In this document: piece after piece, positions 56,615 to 64,000 of the stretch
Layout: each line of letters opens with the position of its first letter
How positions within the stretch are numbered: the first letter of the stretch is position 1
Notes under the pieces: generated by a model
Seen by the model: only the letters and a program-made list of their open reading frames with translations
Told to the model about the DNA's origin: nothing
Databases searched by the model: none
Translations under genes and position numbers: made by a program
Assembly (NCBI RefSeq): GCF_009720525.1
Contig: NZ_CP043930.1
Span: forward strand, 1,302,001 to 1,366,000
Source of the DNA: Gimesia benthica
Lineage (GTDB): Bacteria > Planctomycetota > Planctomycetia > Planctomycetales > Planctomycetaceae
Length of the DNA stretch: 64,000 nt
Direction of reading: 5' to 3'

Positions 56615-57454
56615 TTACTGACGGCGGAAGAAATGTTTCAACGCCCGAAACGGAGCTGCCAGATTATCGTAAAACGAAACGCGCTCATTGTTGCGCTGGA
56701 ACAGCATCAGCGAGATATCATCCGCAGCATTAATCCGCTCCTGGTCCGGATCCAGCCGCTGAAGCAGTTCCGGAATCAGACGCTCAGGCTGACTGCAGTC
56801 GAGTTGTGAGAGCAGTCGCAGCAGGCCCGCTTCGCCCAGCAGACTCCCGTCGGACTGTTTGAACTCCAGTAATCCGTCTGTGAAACAGAGCATCAGATCT
56901 TCACGCCCCAGTTTGCAGGACTGATTCGAATAACTTTGTTCAACCGTGATCCCCAGAGGGAAGTTTCGCTCGACTTCGGAAGCCCCCTGTTCGCTGCCAA
57001 ACGGGATCCACTTTTTGTTCTGTACCTGATAGATCAGGGGGCTCGGATGACCGGCGTTGCAGATCGTGAGTGTCCGGGTGGGAGCGAAGAAAGTCCCAAT
57101 CACAGCGGTCGCGAAAGCGCCCGTTCGAGATTCGGATTCGAAATCATCATTGATGGCTTCAACCAGGGAAGCCTGATTGATCCGGTTGATGTGGCGGCGC
57201 ATCAGATTCCGCAGCACATTGGCCCGGGCTGCGACCACTTCTCCATGACCGCTCACATCGGCGAGCAGCAGACGGGTGATCCTTCCGGAAGAACAGGAGG
57301 AAACATAATACACGTCCCCACCTGATCGGGACGCAGCATGCGGCTGACTGTAGACCCAGAGATCCAGCCCCGTGGTCGTCAGTTTACGATCCACGCTCTG
57401 ATTTCCGCCCCAGACTTCCATACACTGCATCCGCCCCGCTTGGGCAATCGCCAT
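56615..57454 (-). CDS. SpoIIE/RsbU-type PP2C phosphatase
   Basis: A 279-residue phosphatase from ATG 57454 (AAGG upstream); a GTG at 57502 is an alternative. Metal-binding motifs are GGDVYYVSS, LLADVSGHGE and the pair FTDGLLE and DDISLM. There is no sensor domain, so regulation is by partner or expression. Such enzymes dephosphorylate STAS antagonists, and the STAS gene at 54141 is a candidate substrate. It is convergent with the membrane protein gene. Confidence 0.88.
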   Translation of the reverse strand: MAIAQAGRMQCMEVWGGNQSVDRKLTTTGLDLWVYSQPHAASRSGGDVYYVSSCSSGRITRLLLADVSGHGEVVAARANVLRNLMRRHINRINQASLVEAINDDFESESRTGAFATAVIGTFFAPTRTLTICNAGHPSPLIYQVQNKKWIPFGSEQGASEVERNFPLGITVEQSYSNQSCKLGREDLMLCFTDGLLEFKQSDGSLLGEAGLLRLLSQLDCSQPERLIPELLQRLDPDQERINAADDISLMLFQRNNERVSFYDNLAAPFRALKHFFRRQ

Positions 57455-57583
57455 CACAGTCGACCTTTTCTGCTGAGAGAGACGTCTTTTCGGTGAATAC
57501 ACACTTCGCTATATATTTATAGAACCGGACGACAGTCTGACCACTGTTCAAATCAGACATCAGTAGAACTTAGACAGTCAGCT

Positions 57584-58939
57584 TCAGGATTGCGGAGGTT
57601 CCTGCATGTCTTCTGCCAGAGCCTCTTTAATTCCGGGTGAAGCGAGCAAATCGGCTTTCGGACGATAGATACGCGTCAGCACATACGCCACGGCGCCAAT
57701 CGCGAATGTAATCGCAGTTCCCAGCAGCTGCCAGGGATTGAAACTGACCATAATCCCCGCAGCGATCAGGGTACAGAGAATAAACACCAGGGGAATCAGA
57801 TTCGAATAATGCGCGAGCGGCTTTGTACGGACACCGGACAGAAACAGGCAGCATACCGAACCGGCGGCAGAGATCGACAGGGTCAGTCCCAGATAGGACA
57901 GCAGCCCCTGCAGACTGGAGATTAACACGAGCAGTACTGCCAGAGCGACCTGTAAGAGGATCGCCCGGCCAGGGCTGCCGCCCTGCATCCGGATAAAGCC
58001 GGGTAACAGGCCATCATCCGCCATCTTGGCGTAAACCCGGGGTGCGGTCATGATCATGCTGAAGACCGAGGTCAATAAGCAGGTGACGATGGTCCAGCGC
58101 ACGAAACTCGCGAACGCCGTTCCCCCGATGAATTCCGCCGCAATGGTCGCCACATCCGCCTGAGCTTTAATCGCCTCGGGCGGCGGTGCATACACGAAAA
58201 CTGCGTTCAACAACAGATAGAGCACCATCACAATCCCGGTGCCGGCGACCATCGCCCGAGGAATCGTAAGGTTCGCGGCTTCGACTTCATCCGCCACATA
58301 GACCGCGGCATTGAAACCCGAATAACTCAAAGAAATCCAGACCAGAGATCCCGCAAACGCGCTGACCAGCGCCCAGCCGGTCAAGTCGACAGTCGGCGCT
58401 GAGACGCCCGGCATCGTCTCACTGGAGAACTGAGCTGCAGCAAACAACAGAATGGCAGACAGCAGCACCAGTTTGAGCACCACCACCGAATTCTGTACCA
58501 ACGCCCCCAGTCGTGGATTCCTGCCATGAAACAGACCAGCCAGTAAAATCGAACAGACCGCCAGCGTCCCCGCCGGCATCCATCCCGGACGCGTGCCTTC
58601 CGGCAGGACATACGCTTCCAGCGCGGTCGCAGCAAACGCGATCGCACCGGAAAAGCCTGCAATCAACGACACCCAGCCCGCGATGAACCCCAGTAATGGA
58701 TGCGCGGCTCGTGACAGAAACAGATATTCGCCCCCCGATTCTGGCATGGCTTTAATCAGCTGCCCATAACTGAAGGCGCCCGTGATCGCAATCAATCCCC
58801 CCGCTACCCAGGCGAGAACTACCAGTCCGGGTGACCCCAGATCCATGAGCGAGAAACCGGAGGTCGTAAAGACCCCGGCTCCAATCATATTCGCAATGAC
58901 CAGAAAGGTCAGTGTCCAGAAACCGTATCTCTTCGTCAT
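57584..58939 (-). CDS. APC-family amino acid permease
   Basis: A 451-residue transporter with about 12 membrane helices. The first helix carries the substrate-binding GAGVFTTSG motif of the amino acid-polyamine-organocation family, and helix 6 has SLSYSGFNAAVYVADEVE. It probably imports an amino acid or dipeptide product. It lies 191 bp beyond the dipeptide epimerase gene on the same strand, so a link with that pathway is plausible. Confidence 0.85.
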   Translation of the reverse strand: MTKRYGFWTLTFLVIANMIGAGVFTTSGFSLMDLGSPGLVVLAWVAGGLIAITGAFSYGQLIKAMPESGGEYLFLSRAAHPLLGFIAGWVSLIAGFSGAIAFAATALEAYVLPEGTRPGWMPAGTLAVCSILLAGLFHGRNPRLGALVQNSVVVLKLVLLSAILLFAAAQFSSETMPGVSAPTVDLTGWALVSAFAGSLVWISLSYSGFNAAVYVADEVEAANLTIPRAMVAGTGIVMVLYLLLNAVFVYAPPPEAIKAQADVATIAAEFIGGTAFASFVRWTIVTCLLTSVFSMIMTAPRVYAKMADDGLLPGFIRMQGGSPGRAILLQVALAVLLVLISSLQGLLSYLGLTLSISAAGSVCCLFLSGVRTKPLAHYSNLIPLVFILCTLIAAGIMVSFNPWQLLGTAITFAIGAVAYVLTRIYRPKADLLASPGIKEALAEDMQEPPQS

Positions 58940-59130
58940 CGACTCGCAGGGCTCCCCGGGAAATAAATCAGGGTTTCAGCAGAAGCAGTACTTCCTGTCA
59001 CTTCTGGTTTGTCATGCGAAATTCTACACGCCTCGGGAACAGATAATAACTGACGAATCGAAAATAGATCGAAAAACCAGCCAGATAAAGAATGTCCACT
59101 GAAGACAAAGCAGGCCGTCACGTCTGTGCC

Positions 59131-60150
59131 TCAGATCAGCAGTTCAATCCCATTCCCGTAAACGTTACTGAATTCAACTTCCCCGTTGTGAATGCGAACT
59201 CCCCGCGCCACGTCTTCCGCCAGCAGGTTGGCGCCGTCGAAGTCAGCATAGTCGAGTAAGGGCAGCAACTGCGCTGCAGCCGAAATGCCGACCGTCGATT
59301 CAATCATACAGCCGACCATCGTTTTCATTCCCAGTGCGCGGGCCTGCTGCAACATCCAACTCGCAGGCGTCAATCCACCGCACTTACACAGTTTGACATT
59401 GATCCCGTGAAACAGACCTTCACAGCGGGCCACATCCTCTTCGGTCCGGCAACTCTCATCGGCAATCACGGGCAACGCACTCTGTTGAAAGACTTCGCGT
59501 TGCGCCGCAGGTGACGCATCAGCCGGCAACGGCTGTTCGATGAATTCCACTCCCAGTTCCCGCAGAGCATGCGAATTCGTTATTGTCTGCTCCACGGTCC
59601 ACGCACAGTTCGCGTCGACCCGAATCGTCGCTTCAGTCACCGCTCGCAGTGCGTGCACAATCTCCAGATCGTGGGGCGTGCCCAGCTTGATCTTGTAGAC
59701 AGGCCAGGCGGGCTGATCGTGGTATTTACGAATCATTTCCTCAATTGAATCGATGCCCAGAGTATAACTTGACCGGGTCTCAGCAGTTGTGTTTAGCCCC
59801 AGGATCTCAGTCGTGCGGATTCCCTGCGTCTTGCCGTACAGATCGTAGGCCGCTCCATCGATGGCGGAAAACGCAAACCGGTCTGCAGGAATGACAGCCT
59901 GGCAGACTTCATACAGCTCTCGCGGATGCATCAACGGTAGCTCTGTGATCGCATCGCGGACCAGGCTGAGCGCCGCTTCCAGCGATTCGTACGTGTGACC
60001 ATAATAAGTGTTGCAGGTGACTTCGCCAAATCCGCTCACACCATCCTGCGTCAGAATCACTATCAGACACTGCTGATGGTGCAGCGTGCCGCGGGCGATC
60101 GTGAAGGGATCTTTCAAAGGCAGGCTGACTCGCCGCCATTCCAGTTTCAC
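59131..60150 (-). CDS. Dipeptide epimerase (enolase superfamily)
   Basis: A 339-residue enzyme starting at GTG 60150, overlapping the previous stop by four bases (GTGA). Catalytic KxK is VYKIKLG (K153, K155), metal ligands are D179 (VDANCAW), E205 (FIEQP) and D231 (ADESC), and the second base is K256 (VKLCKCGG). These match L-Ala-D/L-Glu epimerases, which recycle cell-wall dipeptides. Specificity towards other dipeptides cannot be excluded. Confidence 0.88.
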   Translation of the reverse strand: MKLEWRRVSLPLKDPFTIARGTLHHQQCLIVILTQDGVSGFGEVTCNTYYGHTYESLEAALSLVRDAITELPLMHPRELYEVCQAVIPADRFAFSAIDGAAYDLYGKTQGIRTTEILGLNTTAETRSSYTLGIDSIEEMIRKYHDQPAWPVYKIKLGTPHDLEIVHALRAVTEATIRVDANCAWTVEQTITNSHALRELGVEFIEQPLPADASPAAQREVFQQSALPVIADESCRTEEDVARCEGLFHGINVKLCKCGGLTPASWMLQQARALGMKTMVGCMIESTVGISAAAQLLPLLDYADFDGANLLAEDVARGVRIHNGEVEFSNVYGNGIELLI

Positions 60151-61244
60151 GCGAACAGCCTCCCTCTCAGATTCAATACCGCATCAACCAGGAGATCCGC
60201 TCCATCGCGGTAGACATCGCAGACCGGTAAGCCCAGTCGCTGCTGCACCTGCTGTTTCTCTATGTCCGCCTCTGCCTCAGTAAGATTGCGACCGTTCATG
60301 GCAACGCCGATCACTTCCGCGGGAGACCTCTCCGAAGCGAGCTGCTCGTAAAGTTCCCGATAGCGTTCCAGTGACTTGAGCGGCACATGCGGCATTGCTT
60401 TCACATGGGGCCGGGCCGCTTCGTAACAGAGAATCAACCCCTGCGGCGCACAGCCATGCAACAGACCCAATGTTACCGCCGAAAAGGCCGGATGTACGAT
60501 ACTCCCCTGCCCTTCGATGAGTAGAATCTCATGCTGTTCATGCTGCAGTACCATCTCTTCCACAGACCCGTTGACAAAGTCAGAAACGACACAGTCGACA
60601 GGAACGCCGTTCCCCTTGATCATGATCCCCGTCTGTCCCGTCGCCAGGAACTTCGCATCCCGTTGACGCTGCTGCAGCCCCCGTTCGAGTTCGAGCATCG
60701 TCACCATTTTGCCCACGCTGCAATCCTGACCGACAGCGTGAATTCGCAAACAGCCGCTGCGAAACTCCGCACAGCGTGCCGTCTGGCGATGCTGGTTCCG
60801 GCGGACGTCAATCAGCCGACTGCCACTCCGCTGCGCCGCCTGGCAGAAATCTTCGTTCTCAACCAGAAACTCATGCAGGCCGGAAACGATATCCAGTCCG
60901 CCATCCACTCCCGCCGCGATCACCCGGCTCAGCGATTCCGGCATCTGACCACCGGGAGGAGAAATACCGATAAACAGTGCATCGGGAGAATCCACCTCCG
61001 ACAGCGAACCGACGACTGGAGTGCTGCCCCCAACCCCATACAGGTCTTGTGTGGTTTTCCCCTGGTGTGCCGGATCGATCACAGCCAGACAGTGTTCACC
61101 CCGGTAGCGGAGCAGGCTGATGGCGGTCTTTGAGTTCGACAGTGGTGCATCATCGCCAACCGCGATCGCAATCCGGCGGTACTCATTGATGATGTCCAGT
61201 CCAGGCACCGGCGTTTTTTCCACGGCAGGTACAACGGTATTCAT
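60147..61244 (-). CDS. DUF1611 P-loop protein
   Basis: A 365-residue protein with an N-terminal Rossmann-like domain (DIINEYRRIAIAVGDDAPLS) and a C-terminal P-loop (GQDCSVGKM at 172-180) with LIEGQGSIVHP further on. DUF1611 proteins accompany dipeptide epimerases in many bacteria and resemble amide ligases or kinases. The function is unproven. It is translationally coupled to the epimerase (4-nt overlap). Confidence 0.85.
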   Translation of the reverse strand: MNTVVPAVEKTPVPGLDIINEYRRIAIAVGDDAPLSNSKTAISLLRYRGEHCLAVIDPAHQGKTTQDLYGVGGSTPVVGSLSEVDSPDALFIGISPPGGQMPESLSRVIAAGVDGGLDIVSGLHEFLVENEDFCQAAQRSGSRLIDVRRNQHRQTARCAEFRSGCLRIHAVGQDCSVGKMVTMLELERGLQQRQRDAKFLATGQTGIMIKGNGVPVDCVVSDFVNGSVEEMVLQHEQHEILLIEGQGSIVHPAFSAVTLGLLHGCAPQGLILCYEAARPHVKAMPHVPLKSLERYRELYEQLASERSPAEVIGVAMNGRNLTEAEADIEKQQVQQRLGLPVCDVYRDGADLLVDAVLNLRGRLFA

Positions 61245-61315
61245 AGCGTGATCCCCAAAAGAGGTAAGTTAATAGTGAAGCGTGCAGGACTTTAATGCCT
61301 GAAACGTGGTAGCAC

Positions 61316-62899
61316 TCAGGGAGCAGACGGCTTTCGCAGCGCCCGTCCGGCGAGGGCACCGGTCGGCGTACCTCCATACACGGCGGCTACTCCATTCACG
61401 AAGACGTAGCGCATGCCTTCCGCGTACTGATGCGGATTTTCAAACGTCGCCGTATCGATGATCGTCTGCGGATCGAAGACGACGATATCCGCCGCCTGTC
61501 CCGGTTTGAGAATTCCACGATCGGTCAATCCCAGGATCTCAGCCGGCAACCCCGTGGCACTGCGAATCGCCTGCTTCAATGGCAGCACCTGTTCGCGAAT
61601 TGCATAATGGCCAATCTTGCGGGGAAAGGCGCCATAATTTCGCGGATGCGGACGCGTGGCATCAGGGATCATCACCCCGCCATCCGAGGCGGTCGCCACC
61701 CACGGATGCTGCATCGCCATCCGGACTTCTTCTTCATTCATGGCGAAGTTCACAATCTGGGCTCCCCCGTTGCGGATGATCTCTTCCGTAATCTGCAGCG
61801 GCGTTTTCTCTTCCTGTTTCGCAATCTCCCGCAAGTGCCGGCCCACCCACTCCGGTCGCGGGCCATACTGGGCAATCACGATCTGCTTGCCATCTTCTTT
61901 AATGCTCAGACTCTGAGCGACCGCAGCCCGGATCTTCTCACCGACATCTGTTGTATCCAGCCGCTTGACCAGTTCCTCTCTCCCGCCGGACATCGACCAG
62001 GGGGGAAAGACCGTTGCAGCCAGCGAGGTACTTGCAGCGATATACGGATATTGATCCGCGGTCACCCTCTGACCTGTTTTACGGGCCTGTTTGATCATAT
62101 CGATCGCCAGTCGCAGGTTACCCCAGTTCGGCGTCCCCTTCACTTTCATATGGGAAACGTGCACCGGAACTTCTGCCTCACGGCCAATGCGAATCGCTTC
62201 CTGGTAGGAACCGAGCAAGCCGTCTTCCTCACCGCGAATGTGGCTGGCATAGATGCCTCCCGCTTTACCGATCACGCGGGCGAGGGCAATCAGTTCTTCC
62301 GTATCCGCGTATGTACTGGGAGTGTAAATCAGCCCGGTCGACATGCCCCAGGCCCCTTCCTGCATCGCACGGGCAGCCCGCTGCTGCATCTCCTGCAGTT
62401 CCGCTTTGGTCGCTTTGCGATTGACCTTGCCGATCACCTGCGCACGCAGGTCTCCTTGCGGTAACAGATGTGCTACATTGGTTCCCGCCCCCGCCAGATC
62501 GACTTTGTCATAGAATTCCTTGACTTCGATGGGCCCCATCCCGCAGTTACCGGTCACCGATGTCGTACAACCCTGCATCAGGTAGTTCACCGCGCCCCGA
62601 GCCTTGGGATTGATGATACCCCGATCGCTGTGAGTATGCAGGTCGATGAATCCCGGACAGACAATCAGGCCGCTCGCATCGATGCGGGTCTCACTCGCGG
62701 GCCCTTTACCAGGCCCGACGGAAACGATTTTCCCGTCCCGCACCGCCACGTGTCCCCGCTTGATCACCTGACCGGTTCCGTCGTGCAGCGTGCCGTTTTC
62801 GATGACGTAGTCCACCCGCTCTGCAGCAAAGCTGAATGACGGTAACAACAGCGCCAGCAGTAACAGGCCACGCAGAATGATCTCAGGTCTCAAAATCAC
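61316..62899 (-). CDS. Secreted D-aminoacylase/N-acyl-D-amino acid deacylase
   Basis: A 527-residue amidohydrolase starting at GTG 62899 (AGAGG upstream). A signal peptide (GLLLLALLLPSFSFA) makes it periplasmic. Metal ligands HTH at 88-90 (DLHTHSDRG), the bridging cysteine of D-aminoacylases in TGNCG (C119), YASHIRGEEDG and VHVSHMKVKG are present. It releases D-amino acids from N-acyl forms. It is the first gene of the minus-strand operon and divergent from the regulator at 63059. Confidence 0.88.
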   Translation of the reverse strand: MILRPEIILRGLLLLALLLPSFSFAAERVDYVIENGTLHDGTGQVIKRGHVAVRDGKIVSVGPGKGPASETRIDASGLIVCPGFIDLHTHSDRGIINPKARGAVNYLMQGCTTSVTGNCGMGPIEVKEFYDKVDLAGAGTNVAHLLPQGDLRAQVIGKVNRKATKAELQEMQQRAARAMQEGAWGMSTGLIYTPSTYADTEELIALARVIGKAGGIYASHIRGEEDGLLGSYQEAIRIGREAEVPVHVSHMKVKGTPNWGNLRLAIDMIKQARKTGQRVTADQYPYIAASTSLAATVFPPWSMSGGREELVKRLDTTDVGEKIRAAVAQSLSIKEDGKQIVIAQYGPRPEWVGRHLREIAKQEEKTPLQITEEIIRNGGAQIVNFAMNEEEVRMAMQHPWVATASDGGVMIPDATRPHPRNYGAFPRKIGHYAIREQVLPLKQAIRSATGLPAEILGLTDRGILKPGQAADIVVFDPQTIIDTATFENPHQYAEGMRYVFVNGVAAVYGGTPTGALAGRALRKPSAP

Positions 62900-62999
62900 G
62901 GGATTACCTCTGCAGTCATTTCGAACAGTGTGTGCGCTTCAGCAAACGTTGATTCATGCTCACCACTTTACTGCCGGACACTTGTCAAACAATCCGAGA

Positions 63000-63028
63000 A
63001 TGCGCAAACTGATATCGAATTTGCGCAT
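63000..63028. promoter_or_regulatory. Palindromic operator
   Basis: ATGCGCAAA (63000-63008), 11 bases, TTTGCGCAT (63020-63028): a perfect 9-bp inverted repeat between the divergent D-aminoacylase and regulator genes, 30 bases before the regulator ATG. Likely bound by that regulator. Confidence 0.65.
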
Positions 63029-63058
63029 ACCCGTTTTTTGCCTGTTTGAGCTCTATCC

Positions 63059-64000
63059 ATGCCTCGCCGCCCCCGATCACCGGCCCTGAAGATTCCCGAT
63101 AACAGACAGATCGCACTGTTGATCGACCCGGATGACACCTGGGGTCGCAGCGTGATTCAGGGTATCGCATCGGTGGTGCGGAATGTCTTACCCTGGAGTC
63201 TGTGGATTGCGCCCCGCGATCGACAATGGCGGTTACGCGTTCCCCGCAACTGGCAGGGAGACGGTATCATCGCCGCGATTCGTGACGAAAAAACAGCCGA
63301 GCATGTCCGCGGACTCCAACTCCCCACGGTCAATGTTTCCTACTGGGAACAGGATGACCCGGACTGGTACCGCGTCCGCACCGATGACGCCCGCCGTGCG
63401 GAAATGGCTTTCTCACATTTCAGCGAACGGGGCTTCCGCCATTTCGCCTATTACGGCCCCCCCAGTCAGCGATATTCCCCCTCACGGGGCGAACGTTTTC
63501 TGGAGGTGGTTCAGGCTGCAGGACTGGACTGTGATATGTTCCACAGCAAATCTTTCTCTCGGGATAAAACCTCCATCCAGGAACGCACACTGCACTGGTT
63601 ACAACAGACCCCCCGACCACTGGCGGTCATGGCGGCAGACCCGCATGCTGGTGTGTTATTAACTGAAGTCTGTAATGCAGTCGGCTTCCGTGTGCCGGAA
63701 GAAATCGCGATCCTGGTCGCGGATACGGATGAATTACTCTGTAATATCTCCGCACCACCACTCTCCAGTATTGTCCTCGCCAGTGAGCAGATCGGCATCA
63801 ACAGCGTTCGCATCCTCGAAGCGCTGCTGACGGGTAAGCGGGTCAAATCAAAGTCGCTGGCCCTGCCCCCGCTGCACGTCATCGAACGACAGTCTACCGA
63901 AATGCTGGCCATCGACGATCCACTGTTTGTCGATGCCCTCCGCTTCATCCGCGAACACGCACATACCGGAATTCAGGTCAGCGACGTCCTGCAGGCGGTT
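63059..64000 (+). CDS. XylR-like regulator (PBP1 + AraC type), cut by window end
   Basis: The frame is open from ATG 63059 to the window end (314 codons). It has a periplasmic-binding-protein-like sensor as in LacI or XylR: IALLIDPDDTWGRSVIQGIA, RTDDARRAEMAFSHFSERGF, MAADPHAGVLLTEVCN and SSIVLASEQIGINSVRILEA. The last visible stretch (FVDALRFIREHAHTGIQVSD) is the beginning of an AraC helix-turn-helix domain, as in XylR. It probably controls the divergent D-aminoacylase operon. Its ligand could be a sugar or a D-amino acid derivative. Confidence 0.85.
   Translation, partial: MPRRPRSPALKIPDNRQIALLIDPDDTWGRSVIQGIASVVRNVLPWSLWIAPRDRQWRLRVPRNWQGDGIIAAIRDEKTAEHVRGLQLPTVNVSYWEQDDPDWYRVRTDDARRAEMAFSHFSERGFRHFAYYGPPSQRYSPSRGERFLEVVQAAGLDCDMFHSKSFSRDKTSIQERTLHWLQQTPRPLAVMAADPHAGVLLTEVCNAVGFRVPEEIAILVADTDELLCNISAPPLSSIVLASEQIGINSVRILEALLTGKRVKSKSLALPPLHVIERQSTEMLAIDDPLFVDALRFIREHAHTGIQVSDVLQAV

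Noticed and set aside
61430..62464. Long open frame (344 codons) antisense to D-aminoacylase
   Set aside because: Shadow of a well-supported gene, with His/Arg-rich composition typical of antisense translation.

Overview
The window is one continuous stretch of a planctomycete chromosome. The family content says so: paired PSD1/DUF1501 and DUF1592/DUF1552 genes with planctomycete cytochrome-c domains, a Ser/Thr kinase with a WD40-like C-terminus encoded beside an ECF sigma factor, an ECF sigma-FecR-PSD1 operon, SH3/TPR/CHAT proteins and a giant protein with a 'LEDRRLLT' N-terminus. A Gimesia-like organism is my inference; no rRNA, tRNA, CRISPR or insertion sequence was seen.

Layout. 145-4130 (-): WD40 kinase and its ECF sigma gene, which carries a frameshift. 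4577-8798: a ceramidase-like secreted hydrolase and a DUF4091 protein. 8870-10990 (-): ECF sigma factor, membrane anti-sigma-like partner and two small proteins. 11384-24676 (+): a cytochrome-like secreted protein followed by SH3-TPR-CHAT, an unknown secreted protein, SH3-TPR, and SH3-TPR-CHAT. Two almost identical ECF-type promoter elements precede the first and third genes. The first CHAT protease has about 340 residues inserted between its catalytic His and Cys. 24754-35765: a small membrane protein, then a DUF1592/DUF1552 pair (+) convergent with an ECF sigma/FecR/PSD1/DUF1501 operon (-). 36097-45587: alpha/beta hydrolase, a glycerophosphodiesterase-hydrolase fusion, and a 1425-residue repeat protein with dockerin and metzincin motifs.

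46083-54509 looks like a stress regulon. It holds two Tll0287-like (DUF3365) haem proteins, an NsrR/Rrf2 regulator with a textbook NsrR-type operator, an Rnk/GreA-like factor, a cytosolic PAS histidine kinase with an NtrC-type sigma-54 activator, two small membrane proteins, a BON-like protein, a hemerythrin, an HPF/RaiA ribosome hibernation factor and a STAS protein. Reading both strands gave four good sigma-54 (-24/-12) promoters here and four copies of a dyad, TGTCAMC-N4-GTTGACA. The dyad is the probable enhancer site of the NtrC-type regulator. I consider this the best candidate for an undescribed system: a sigma-54-controlled, probably self-activating dormancy or redox regulon.

54872-64000: a membrane protein, a SpoIIE-type phosphatase, then an operon (-) of D-aminoacylase, DUF1611 protein, dipeptide epimerase and, further downstream, an APC permease, suited to use of D-amino acid or cell-wall peptides. 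It is divergent from a XylR-like regulator (cut by the window end), with a perfect 9-bp inverted repeat between them.

Domain and motif calls were made by eye from translated sequence; no database search was run.
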